Of a stretch of 56,555 nt of DNA, positions 31,544-38,473 are shown piece after piece. Origin of the DNA: Candidatus Woesearchaeota archaeon. GTDB taxonomy: Archaea > Nanobdellota > Nanobdellia > SCGC-AAA011-G17 > ARS1403. Each line of letters starts with the position of its first letter. Positions within the stretch are counted from its first letter, which is position 1. The notes beneath the pieces were generated by a model. It made no database searches. It was not told where the DNA came from and worked only from the letters and a program-made list of their open reading frames with translations. The stretch lies in contig JAGVZI010000011.1 of NCBI GenBank assembly GCA_018302705.1, positions 1-56,555 of the forward strand. The letters are read 5' to 3'. The translations under genes were made by a program, and so were the position numbers.

Positions 31544-32365
31544 TGAATCTAAAGGGCTTTTAACCTTTATCATGTTTTTAGAAGCAGTGTGCAAGTATAT
31601 CATTGTAGTTTCAGGAGAATTATGACCAAGCAAGTTTTGCACGTCGGTAACTGCATAATTGTTTTCAATTAAATGGGTTGCAAATGAGTGCCTTAATGTA
31701 TGTGTATGAACATTTTTTCTTATCTTTGCTTTCTTCGCAGCTTCTCTTATTATGGCAGCGATAGTTCTTTGGCTTATATGATTATTTTTATTTCCAGGAA
31801 AAAGCCAATTAATAGTTTTGTTTTTTTCTGCATATTCTTTTAATTCATCTTTAATGCTTTCCGCAATAATGAAAATCCGATCCTTGTTGCCTTTTCCTTT
31901 CCTAACCCACCCAAAATTATTCTCAATTTCAAGATCTTCTGATTTTAAATTTACAAGCTCAGAAACTCTTAACCCAGCAGAATACATCAGCTTTATCATC
32001 AACTTGTGCTTTTGATTTCCTATAACCTCAATTAATCTCTTAATCTCATCTTTTGTAAGAACAACAGGCAGCCTTTTAGGCACCTTTGAATACTTTATAT
32101 TTAACCTCATCCTCCTGTTTAAAACCTGCTCAAAAAAAAATTTTAGGGCATTTAAATTGACATTGATTGTGTTGCCTGATGGTTCCTTCTTACTCCTTTT
32201 AATAACGTTATTGAGATACTCTCTAACATCCACTTTGGTGACGGTTACTGGGTCTTTTCTGCATTTTCTGAAAAATTTAAGGATAAAATATAGGTAGGTT
32301 TTTATAGTCCTTTGGCTGTATCCTCTCCTTAGCATTTCACGGATAACTTTATACTCAATCTCCAT
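31538..32365 (-). CDS. xerA: tyrosine recombinase, XerA/IntI-like
   Basis: 275 residues. The N-terminal SAM-like core-binding domain (about 1-85) is followed by the catalytic domain. The active-site residues are Arg in AGLRVSEL, Lys in GKGNKDR, His-x-x-Arg in HTHTLRHSF, His in LLGHNS and Tyr in TTMIYLH. The C-terminus IKVKSPLDSL matches the SPLDxL ending of integron integrases and related archaeal Xer proteins. The extra RRHH-containing patch of bacterial IntI is not visible. It is transcribed away from the adjacent cassette array, as intI is in integrons. It may also act as the chromosome dimer resolvase. Confidence 0.88.
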   Translation of the reverse strand: MEIEYKVIREMLRRGYSQRTIKTYLYFILKFFRKCRKDPVTVTKVDVREYLNNVIKRSKKEPSGNTINVNLNALKFFFEQVLNRRMRLNIKYSKVPKRLPVVLTKDEIKRLIEVIGNQKHKLMIKLMYSAGLRVSELVNLKSEDLEIENNFGWVRKGKGNKDRIFIIAESIKDELKEYAEKNKTINWLFPGNKNNHISQRTIAAIIREAAKKAKIRKNVHTHTLRHSFATHLIENNYAVTDVQNLLGHNSPETTMIYLHTASKNMIKVKSPLDSL

Positions 32366-32512
32366 AAAGATAAGATTATTTCAAACTTAAAATATCTTAT
32401 TGTAAACTTAAAAGTTACTACAAAAAATTTCACGACGCTTTAAAAATTTCACCTAATTTGACTTCATATACGCAAAATTCTGCATTCTGCTTATATGAAC
32501 TATTAGTTTCAA
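32366..32512. other. recombinase upstream region, candidate primary attachment site
   Basis: 147 bp with no gene between the recombinase start and the first cassette. It is A/T-rich and contains a short near-repeat, AAATTCTGCATTCTGC at about 32475. Its right part, read on the minus strand, begins GGCTGACTCAAAAATTG across the cassette boundary. By position it corresponds to an attI region; the function is inferred. Confidence 0.4.
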
Positions 32513-32573
32513 TTTTTGAGTCAGCCTAAAAGTGGATTGGGCAAGAATAATTTACCACTATATAGTTGCTATT

Positions 32574-32590
32574 AACCGAAAGATTTAAAT
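32574..32590 (+). promoter_or_regulatory. cassette promoter AACCGAAAGATTTAAAT
   Basis: BRE plus TATA element centred about 28 nt upstream of the ATG at 32617. The same AACCGAAAGATTTA string recurs at 33068-33081 (plus strand) and 33404-33417 (minus strand, promoter of the cassette 2 gene). Confidence 0.65.
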
Positions 32591-32616
32591 AGTAGTTGTT
32601 CTTTTCTAATCTTAAG

Positions 32617-32889
32617 ATGGAAAGACCAAAAGATTATATGGAAAATCCTTACATTGGACCACAAGGTGAAACTTGCCATACTGTGGAAGCTCTTCGAGCT
32701 GCACAAGAAGATTATAAAAGAACCTTTTTAACTTTTATTGGACCACAAGGTGAAACTTGCAGAACTCATGAAGCTTTAGAAGCTGCAAGAGCAGAATATA
32801 ATAGAAGATTTAATCAACCAATTGAAATACCGGGGATTAATCTTAAAATTGATCTTACTCCAATAAAAATTATGGATGACTTAAGATAA
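32617..32889 (+). CDS. cassette 1 protein with two GPQGETC repeats
   Basis: 90 residues from the ATG at 32617, 27 nt after the TATA element. It has two 28-residue repeats, each YIGPQGETCxTxEALxAAxxxYxRxF-like; the 24-nt core is identical in DNA at 32653-32676 and 32737-32760, so the duplication is recent. A short hydrophobic/charged tail (IPGINLKIDLTPIKIMDDLR) follows. No known family. Each repeat has one Cys, so the protein could bind metal as a dimer (speculative). Confidence 0.65.
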   Translation: MERPKDYMENPYIGPQGETCHTVEALRAAQEDYKRTFLTFIGPQGETCRTHEALEAARAEYNRRFNQPIEIPGINLKIDLTPIKIMDDLR

Positions 32890-32958
32890 TTACTTATTCT
32901 TGCCCTTTATTCTTTTATTTCATTGAACTTCGTTCTAGATATACGGCTGACTCAAAAA

Positions 32959-33040
32959 CTCTAAAATTTTGCCTTCGGCATCGTTGCACTAAATTTTAGG
33001 TCTTCCCGTTGGTCAGACGAAACTAACAAGGATTATGTCT
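32959..33040. other. attC-like spacer site A
   Basis: It follows the right repeat of cassette 1. It contains a 9-bp hairpin (CTAAAATTT with AAATTTTAG), an outer CTGAC/GTCAG pair (32948 with about 33012) and the terminal motif CTAACAAGGATTATGTCT. It shares CTCAAAA...TTTTGCC...CG-TGC-CT with site B. Confidence 0.55.
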
Positions 33041-33042
33041 AA

Positions 33043-33463
33043 TTCAGAATTCGGGCTAAAAGATAGAAACCGAAAGATTTATTCTCTATTCAGTTTTATA
33101 GAATTGAATTGCAACCCACACATACCCTTGCCTGCCGCTTTGCCGAGGCTAGTTACATAAGCATTTGCTTCAAATGGTAACATTTCCCCTGCTTTTTCTT
33201 GATTAGCTGCTTGATTCAACCGTCTAAGATATTCTTCATCCATACTATCTGGACCATTTATTCCGCTTGCGTCAAAGCCGATTAATTTAGGTCGAACAGA
33301 TAATGGTTCAGCATTTACTATTTTTTTTGATTCAGCATCTACCAATCTGCCTTCCAAATCAAAATCTAAACGTTTCATAGCATAAGTTAATAATAGTATA
33401 TTTATAAATCTTTCGGTTAATTTACCACTTCAGAGTTAATATTGATAACGCCCGAATTCTGAA
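33043..33463. repeat. cassette 2 terminal inverted repeat
   Basis: TTCAGAATTCGGGC at 33043-33056 and its exact reverse complement GCCCGAATTCTGAA at 33450-33463 bracket the gene at 33079-33378. Again 14 bp and perfect, but a different sequence from cassette 1. Confidence 0.9.
33079..33378 (-). CDS. cassette 2 hypothetical protein
   Basis: 99 residues. TATA plus BRE (CCGAAAGATTTATAAATA on the minus strand) lies about 25-30 nt upstream of the ATG at 33378. The sequence starts MKRLDFDLEGRLVDAESKKI and has no membrane segment or known domain. The gene points opposite to cassette 1, so it must use its own promoter. Its stop codon overlaps a third copy of the promoter motif. Confidence 0.6.
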   Translation of the reverse strand: MKRLDFDLEGRLVDAESKKIVNAEPLSVRPKLIGFDASGINGPDSMDEEYLRRLNQAANQEKAGEMLPFEANAYVTSLGKAAGKGMCGLQFNSIKLNRE

Positions 33464-33540
33464 CTCAAAATCCTTCGAATTTTGCCACGCTGCGCTCTCC
33501 TCCTTTCAGTCGTCGGAAGACATAACAGGAATTAAATGGA
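33464..33540. other. attC-like spacer site B
   Basis: Follows the right repeat of cassette 2. It has CAAAAT/ATTTTG pairing, CTGAA (33459) with TTCAG (33505) and the terminal motif CATAACAGGAATTAAATGG. Clearly related to site A at both ends. Confidence 0.55.
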
Positions 33541-33745
33541 ATATTACTCGGAGCACCACCCAGGGGGGAAGATAATAATATCTTCATCTAAAAAAATCAA
33601 AAAGTTTGTTTAGATTTGGTGCTCCTGCGTCATACTCAAAAATTATATTGTTTCGTGGCGGTTTTCATTGCATTCAAACCTACTCAACATATATTTTTTG
33701 GTTTTTCTCTGCACTCAAAAAACCCATTTAACAGCAATTATGTCC
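33541..33745. other. cassette 3, no gene, plus spacer site C
   Basis: The left end ATATTACTCGGAGCACCA and right end TGGTGCTCCTGCGTCATACT form an imperfect inverted repeat whose core GGAGCACCA (33550-33558) pairs perfectly with TGGTGCTCC (33617-33625). Only about 60 bp lie between them, with a 7-bp hairpin (GAAGATA/TATCTTC) and no open frame. Spacer C (33626-33745) ends TTTAACAGCAATTATGTCC, close to the end of site A. Confidence 0.6.
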
Positions 33746-34430
33746 AGTATTACTCGGGTACGATTTTAAGATCGCTTCCTAAACCATGCTTGTAAGAAAG
33801 TCGTGTTTTTTAGTCGTACCTTTTCATTTTCAATCAGAACAAAATAATCTTCAAACAATTTCTTAAGCTCTTCTTCTCTCCAAAACGCAAAAAATCTGCT
33901 TGTATTTCCAGATTTATCTTCAACCAAACCTTCTCCTTCTCCTTCTTTAACACAAACATAAAGAATTCCATTGTCTTTAAGAATGAGATTTAGTTTTTTA
34001 ATGACTTTAGGTAATTTTGATTTTGGGATATGTAATAAAGACGTTACCGCCCATACTCCATCAAAAGAGTTATCTTTGAAATCTAACCTTTCAATGTCCA
34101 TCACAAAAGCATTAAGCCCTTTTTCTTTGCATAGCTTAATCATCTCTTCAGATAAATCAATGGCAGTAACATCTAAACCTCTTTCCTTAAAATAAAGTGA
34201 GTGATCTCCAGAACCGCATCCCAAATCTAGTATCTTTTTACCATTCAGCAAATCGATAAATCTTTGAAATTCATATCTCCTTATCAAATCCATTAATTTT
34301 TTGAATTTTTCAGAAAATTCTTTTGTGTTTTGGTTGTATGATTCAATTGTTTTCTTTTTGCAATCCATATGCCTTATATCGCCCCTCTGAACATTATAAA
34401 TATTACTAAAGTCGTGCCCTGCGTCATACT
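33746..34430. repeat. cassette 4 terminal inverted repeat
   Basis: AGTATTACTCGGGTACGA at 33746-33763 pairs imperfectly with TCGTGCCCTGCGTCATACT at 34412-34430. The outer parts are shared with cassette 3 (TATTACTCGG on the left; CCTGCGTCATACTC on the right), while the inner GTACGA/TCGTGC part is private. Confidence 0.7.
33766..34368 (-). CDS. cassette 4 class I SAM-dependent methyltransferase
   Basis: About 200 residues from the ATG at 34368; TATA AATATTTATAATG lies about 30 nt upstream, and the longer in-frame version would read through the right repeat. Motif I is ILDLGCGSGDHS, followed by VTAIDLSEEMI, MDIERLDFKDNSFDGVWAV and LHIPKSKLPKVIKKLNLIL (the typical Rossmann methyltransferase order). 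Substrate unknown; likely a small molecule. Its stop lies 3 nt from the left repeat, so the gene fills the cassette. Methyltransferases are common integron cargo. Confidence 0.85.
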   Translation of the reverse strand: MDCKKKTIESYNQNTKEFSEKFKKLMDLIRRYEFQRFIDLLNGKKILDLGCGSGDHSLYFKERGLDVTAIDLSEEMIKLCKEKGLNAFVMDIERLDFKDNSFDGVWAVTSLLHIPKSKLPKVIKKLNLILKDNGILYVCVKEGEGEGLVEDKSGNTSRFFAFWREEELKKLFEDYFVLIENEKVRLKNTTFLQAWFRKRS

Positions 34431-34494
34431 CGTCTCCGCTCAAGTTTTACCTCACATTCTGTTAGATAGCTTAACAGCGATTAAAAACAAGGAG
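34431..34494. other. attC-like spacer site D
   Basis: Follows the right repeat of cassette 4. It has a CTGTTA/TAACAG hairpin containing GTTAGAT, which fits the integron core GTTRRRY, and the terminal motif CTTAACAGCGATTAAAAACAAGG (given as CTTAACAGCGATTA). The rtcA promoter begins about 45 bp further on. Confidence 0.5.
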
Positions 34495-34575
34495 GACTAG
34501 CGCATTTAATCCGTCTTAGTACAGGGCAAATAAGCTGAAAGAAAACTTAAATACTTGAAAAATTCTTTGAAATGC

Positions 34576-35583
34576 ATGCTTGAAATTCAGGGCGATTATT
34601 TAGAAGGCGGCGGTGCGATAATGCGTTTAGCTTTGGCCTTGTCGATTCTAGCTAAAAAACCATTTGCAATAACAAACATCAGGAAAGGAAGAAAAGAGCC
34701 AGGCTTAAAAGAGCAGCACCTTCAGACAGTTCGGGCAGCAGCAAAGCTGTGCAATGCAAGAATTGAAGGGGATGAATTGCACTCCACGCAGCTCTCATTT
34801 TCTCCAAGAAAAATAACGAATACAAATTTAGAAGTTAATATTTCAACAGCAGGCTCGACAGCCCTTGTTTTGCAATCATTGCTAATCATAGGAACAAAAT
34901 ATAATCTTAATATCCACATTTTAGGAGGGGGAACTTTTAATCTTCATGCTCCCAGTTTAATTTACATGCAGAAAACGCTTCTTCCAGTATTGGAAAGGAT
35001 GAATTACAAACCCTCTATAGAAGTGGTCAATAATGGCTTTTATCCAAAAGGCGGTGCCGAGTTAAAAATTAAAACAAGGAAAACAAATTTAGAGCCGTTG
35101 GAATTAAAAGAGAGGGGGAAGTTAAATTCAGTTTCATGCTATTCCTTCGCATCAACGCATTTGAAAGAAAGAAAAGTGGCAGAAAGGCAATCTGAAACTG
35201 CAAGAAAATTGCTTGAAGAGTACGAGATAAATATATGCAATAAATATGTTCAATCTCCCTGCCCTGGATCAGGTATACTTCTGGCTGCAGGCTTTGAAAA
35301 CACATTTCTGGGATTCGATGTCCCGGGAGAAAAACAAAAAACAGCAGAAATGGTTGGGGAGGAAGCGGCACTGGGGTTTAAAACTCAAATAGATTCTGGA
35401 GCAACAGTGGACGAATTCATGGCAGATCAGATACTTCCTTATCTAGCCCTTGCAAAAGGAAAATCGCAAATAAAAATCCCTCACTTGACTAGGCATGCGG
35501 AAACAAACATCTGGCTGATCAAACAGTTTTTAAATGTTGATTTTCAAGTAAAGGATAGGATAATTTATGTAAATCCAAAATAA
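34576..35583 (+). CDS. rtcA: RNA 3'-terminal phosphate cyclase
   Basis: 335 residues. It converts an RNA 3'-phosphate to a 2',3'-cyclic phosphate using ATP. The start at 34576 (MLEIQGDYLEGGG) is the family's usual start, with TATA AACTTAAATACTTG at the right distance. Conserved signatures: GDYLEGGGAIMRLALALS, RKGRKEPGLKEQHL, PKGGAEL, GSGILLAAGFE and HLTRHAETNIWLI, where the His is the adenylated residue. Full length. It marks the return to core genome after the cassette array. No RtcB gene is nearby. Confidence 0.95.
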   Translation: MLEIQGDYLEGGGAIMRLALALSILAKKPFAITNIRKGRKEPGLKEQHLQTVRAAAKLCNARIEGDELHSTQLSFSPRKITNTNLEVNISTAGSTALVLQSLLIIGTKYNLNIHILGGGTFNLHAPSLIYMQKTLLPVLERMNYKPSIEVVNNGFYPKGGAELKIKTRKTNLEPLELKERGKLNSVSCYSFASTHLKERKVAERQSETARKLLEEYEINICNKYVQSPCPGSGILLAAGFENTFLGFDVPGEKQKTAEMVGEEAALGFKTQIDSGATVDEFMADQILPYLALAKGKSQIKIPHLTRHAETNIWLIKQFLNVDFQVKDRIIYVNPK

Positions 35584-35613
35584 ATTAAAAATAATTTAAA
35601 TAATGAAACAAAG

Positions 35614-35982
35614 ATGAAGAAGTCAACTATGGCAATAACTGCATTGGTAATTATAGTTATAGCGGTATTCTTCTTCACGAGGACAAAAGAAGCAGAAGCA
35701 GGAATGTATGATGAATTTGCAAAATGCATAACCGGGCAAGGAGCAATTTTCTACGGCTCGTTCCAATGCATTCACTGCGCAACTCAAAAAAGTCTTTTTG
35801 GGAATTCAATGCAGTATATAAGTTATGTCGAATGCGGGCCTTTAGGCGGACATCAAATACTTATCTGCCAGCAGGCGGGAATTACAGGTTATCCATCATG
35901 GATAATTGGAAATAAAAAATATGAAGGGGTGCAGCAATTAGATAAGTTAGCTGGTTTAACAGGGTGCCAATTACCTCAATAG
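35614..35982 (+). CDS. membrane-anchored thioredoxin-like oxidoreductase (VKOR/DsbB partner type)
   Basis: 122 residues. An N-terminal membrane anchor (about 5-22) is followed by a short thioredoxin-like domain: FYGSFQCIHCATQK with the CxxC active site, and a cis-proline loop ITGYPSWIIGNKKYEG. Additional cysteines lie at VECG, LICQQ and GCQ. It should form or transfer disulfides outside the membrane. The DsbB gene follows within 75 nt, so the two likely make a complete disulfide-forming pair. Confidence 0.86.
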   Translation: MKKSTMAITALVIIVIAVFFFTRTKEAEAGMYDEFAKCITGQGAIFYGSFQCIHCATQKSLFGNSMQYISYVECGPLGGHQILICQQAGITGYPSWIIGNKKYEGVQQLDKLAGLTGCQLPQ

Positions 35983-36053
35983 TTCCGGAAGTTTTAGTGT
36001 TTTTAACATTAATAAGTGATATTTTTATAGGATTTCTGGGAATAAATTTAATA

Positions 36054-36482
36054 ATGAAACTAGAAATAGTTGAAGACCTTAAAAATTTCTTAAAGAGAAA
36101 CCCTCTATTGCTGGCTCTTATTGTTTCTTTGGTTGCAACTTCAGGAAGTTTATTTTATTCTGAAATCCTTGGATATACGCCATGCAAGCTCTGCTGGTTC
36201 CAGAGGATCTTCATGTATCCATTGCCGATAATTTTCGGTGTGGCATTAAAGAATAAAGATTTTAAAATTAAGAGATATGCAATCTCGCTGGCAATAATTG
36301 GAGCCTTGATAGCAGCATATCATTATTCAATCCAAGTATTCCAGTTCACAACAGCGTGCGGCGCAAATTCAGAAGTCCCTTGCAACATTGTATACTCTTT
36401 CGAGCTGGGTTATATTACAATTCCGATGATGGCGCTGACTGCTTTCATTTTAATTATTATTTTAATGCACAAGAAATATTAA
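36054..36482 (+). CDS. dsbB: disulfide bond formation protein DsbB family
   Basis: 142 residues from the ATG at 36054, chosen because GATATTTTTATAGG lies about 27 nt upstream; the longer in-frame GTG form would overlap the preceding gene. Four membrane helices are present. Family motifs: GYTPCKLCWFQRIFMYPL (CxxC near quinone) and CGANSEVPC (second periplasmic Cys pair). It re-oxidises the partner thioredoxin-like protein using membrane quinone. Adjacent to the gene at 35614. Confidence 0.9.
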   Translation: MKLEIVEDLKNFLKRNPLLLALIVSLVATSGSLFYSEILGYTPCKLCWFQRIFMYPLPIIFGVALKNKDFKIKRYAISLAIIGALIAAYHYSIQVFQFTTACGANSEVPCNIVYSFELGYITIPMMALTAFILIIILMHKKY

Positions 36483-36506
36483 ATACTTCCCCCCTATCTT
36501 TAAATT

Positions 36507-37280
36507 ATGTTATTTATTGGTATAGATTTAGCCTGGTCAGAAAATAATAAATCAGGAATAGCAATTTTGGAAGGGGATAAAAAACAAGCAAAATTGATTT
36601 CAGTTTCTTTAGCCTTAAAAGATTCCGAAATAATTGAGTTCATAGAAAAATACGCAAAAAATAACAATACTTTAATTTCAATAGATGCTCCCTTGATAGT
36701 TCCCAATGAAGAGGGAAGAAGATTAGCAGAGGCTTTAGTTGGGAATTTATTCAGAAAATTCAACGCAGGAGCTCACCCTTCAAACAGAAAACGCTTGAGT
36801 TCATTTACAGGAAGTATAAGAGGAGAAGAAATATCAAAATTATTAGAAAAATTAAATTTTGAACATTCTCCTTATATAGAAAAACAAGAGCAATCAAGAA
36901 AATTCTTTGAAGTTTATCCTCATCCATCCATGGTTGTTTTATTTAATCTTTCAACTGTAATCCCGTACAAATCAAAACCCAAAAGGACTTACACTTCAAG
37001 ATACAAAGCATTCCGGCAGTATCAAAACTATTTGAAGAATCTGAATATTAAAAATTCTTCTGAAGTTATCTTGCAAGATATAACAGAATTAAAAGCTCAA
37101 AAGCTAAAAGATTATGAAGATAAATTAGATGCAATTTTTTGCGCTTACCTATCCTATTATACTTGGCTCAATCCAGAGAAGTGCAAAGTTCTTGGAAATA
37201 TGAAAGAGGGGTATATTCTAACTCCTATTTTTGATTCCATGAAACTCTCACAAAGTTCACTTTTCAATAGTAAAATTTAA
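36507..37280 (+). CDS. DUF429 predicted RNase H-like protein
   Basis: 257 residues. The start MLFIGIDLAWSENNKSGIAI has the first catalytic Asp of the RNase H-like fold; ISIDAPLIVPNEEGRR has the second; RKFFEVYPHPS and the YEDKLDAIFCAYLSYY region complete the DUF429 pattern. The family is predicted to be a nuclease, with no proven substrate. TATA ATTAAATAC is about 26 nt upstream. Confidence 0.85.
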   Translation: MLFIGIDLAWSENNKSGIAILEGDKKQAKLISVSLALKDSEIIEFIEKYAKNNNTLISIDAPLIVPNEEGRRLAEALVGNLFRKFNAGAHPSNRKRLSSFTGSIRGEEISKLLEKLNFEHSPYIEKQEQSRKFFEVYPHPSMVVLFNLSTVIPYKSKPKRTYTSRYKAFRQYQNYLKNLNIKNSSEVILQDITELKAQKLKDYEDKLDAIFCAYLSYYTWLNPEKCKVLGNMKEGYILTPIFDSMKLSQSSLFNSKI

Positions 37281-37307
37281 ATACAATTTTTTATGCCTAA
37301 AAATATT

Positions 37308-37844
37308 ATGAGATATATCGATTTTGTCGAGTTTTATAATACTGCATCTAGTGAATTGGATGAGGCTGAAAGGATGGAAGGATTCCTGGTTGAAATGCGT
37401 CAAGAGATTCCTATTACAAGAGGAGAATATGTGCAAAGCTCAATAAATCATCTGAGGGAGGCTATGGAAAACTTGGATTCCATAAGGCCTCAGCTGACAA
37501 AAAATATAGACGGGCTAGAAGCAAGATACCAAAAACTGATTGAGAGGGATAGAGAATTATACAAAAAACTGATAAGGGGGTTTAGAATTAATTTAGATGT
37601 TGCAATTTCTTTGCTTGAGACTGCAAGACGACAATATTTCTTTTTCAGAGGAAAAACAGAAGAGGGGTATCCTCATGAACAATTAATCTGTGATCTTTTG
37701 TTTCGTATGGAACATACTGCTGGAAGATTGCAATGCACTGAAGCATTCGCTAAACTAAGGCTTAATATAGGTCTTATTAAAGATGATTTGGAGCAAGTTT
37801 TGCAGAGGGATAAAAAATTTAGCGAAGTAACTGGCTTGAATTAA
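37308..37844 (+). CDS. hypothetical helical protein
   Basis: 178 residues from the ATG at 37308 (MRYIDFVEF), preferred because TATA AAATTTAAATACAA at 37274-37287 is about 28 nt upstream; an ATG at 37293 is closer than TATA spacing allows. The sequence is almost all helix, rich in Glu, Arg and Leu, with heptad-like stretches (about 55-110). No membrane segment or known domain. Confidence 0.6.
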   Translation: MRYIDFVEFYNTASSELDEAERMEGFLVEMRQEIPITRGEYVQSSINHLREAMENLDSIRPQLTKNIDGLEARYQKLIERDRELYKKLIRGFRINLDVAISLLETARRQYFFFRGKTEEGYPHEQLICDLLFRMEHTAGRLQCTEAFAKLRLNIGLIKDDLEQVLQRDKKFSEVTGLN

Positions 37845-37864
37845 AAGAGTAGATATAAATTAAT

Positions 37865-38464
37865 TTACTTGAAAACTTCTCCAGTCTCCATGCTCCAAAA
37901 AAGTAAATCAAGATGATCCATTGGGATTCTGACTTTCCTCGAAAACTCTTTAAATTTATCTTCAATCTCAAAATATTTCTTTTTTGTCAACGTCTTGGGT
38001 AATTCATCAATAGCATTTACTTTAACTAAATTTTTCAAAATATGCCTATCAAGTATTGCAAGATTTTCATGGCCAGTATTCCTTAAGTAATGAGCAGCTT
38101 CTTTTAATCCGAGACCCTTAACATTCTCAACAAGGAATTCTCTTTTTTCTTTATTGTCTTTTATTTTTTCCAGCTCATTTTTTAATTCAGGATATTTTTC
38201 TCTCATTTCAAGCAGATATTTTCCTTTATGATTATGAAATCTTATTTTTTGTTTTAAAACCAAAGTAGGATCAAATCCAGTCTCAAAGAAATTATTTTTA
38301 ATCATCTCTTTAATGCAATCATCAGCATTCTTAGCCTTAGATTGAGGAGTCAATAAACAAAAACATAACTCATAGAATAAATCTTTTTCCTTTAATTTTT
38401 TAAAGTAATTTAGCCTTTCTATAATCTCCTCTTTTCTTTTGGAGTATTCTTCCTTTAAATCCAT
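37865..38464 (-). CDS. ogg: N-glycosylase/DNA lyase, archaeal Ogg2 type
   Basis: 199 residues. Removes 8-oxoguanine from DNA and cleaves the abasic site. The HhH-GPD region reads LVENVKGLGLKEAAHYLRNT with the catalytic Lys, followed by ENLAILDRHILKNL, where the Asp is the second catalytic residue. The start LFYELCFCLLTPQSKAKNAD is a family signature. Normal length. It is 9 nt downstream of the YgiQ gene on the same strand. Confidence 0.93.
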   Translation of the reverse strand: MDLKEEYSKRKEEIIERLNYFKKLKEKDLFYELCFCLLTPQSKAKNADDCIKEMIKNNFFETGFDPTLVLKQKIRFHNHKGKYLLEMREKYPELKNELEKIKDNKEKREFLVENVKGLGLKEAAHYLRNTGHENLAILDRHILKNLVKVNAIDELPKTLTKKKYFEIEDKFKEFSRKVRIPMDHLDLLFWSMETGEVFK

Positions 38465-38473
38465 ATCTTCTTA

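Larger units (their letters stand above)
32513..32958. repeat. cassette 1 terminal inverted repeat
   Basis: TTTTTGAGTCAGCC at 32513-32526 and its exact reverse complement GGCTGACTCAAAAA at 32945-32958 bracket the gene at 32617. The 14-bp match is perfect and does not extend further. Confidence 0.9.
32513..34494. mobile_element. integron-like array of four small cassettes
   Basis: Four units lie next to the recombinase: 32513-33040, 33041-33540, 33541-33745 and 33746-about 34494. Each begins with a short sequence whose reverse complement appears near its own right end and nowhere else in the array. Each ends with a 60-105-bp spacer that contains TAACARNNATTA. Three carry one short gene each; the third carries none. 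This is the layout of integron gene cassettes with attC sites. Housekeeping synteny resumes at rtcA. Confidence 0.65.

Noticed and set aside
32513-32958. Cassette 1 as a simple MITE or insertion sequence
   Set aside because: No transposase or target-site duplication, and the neighbouring units have different terminal repeats but related spacers, which transposons do not show.
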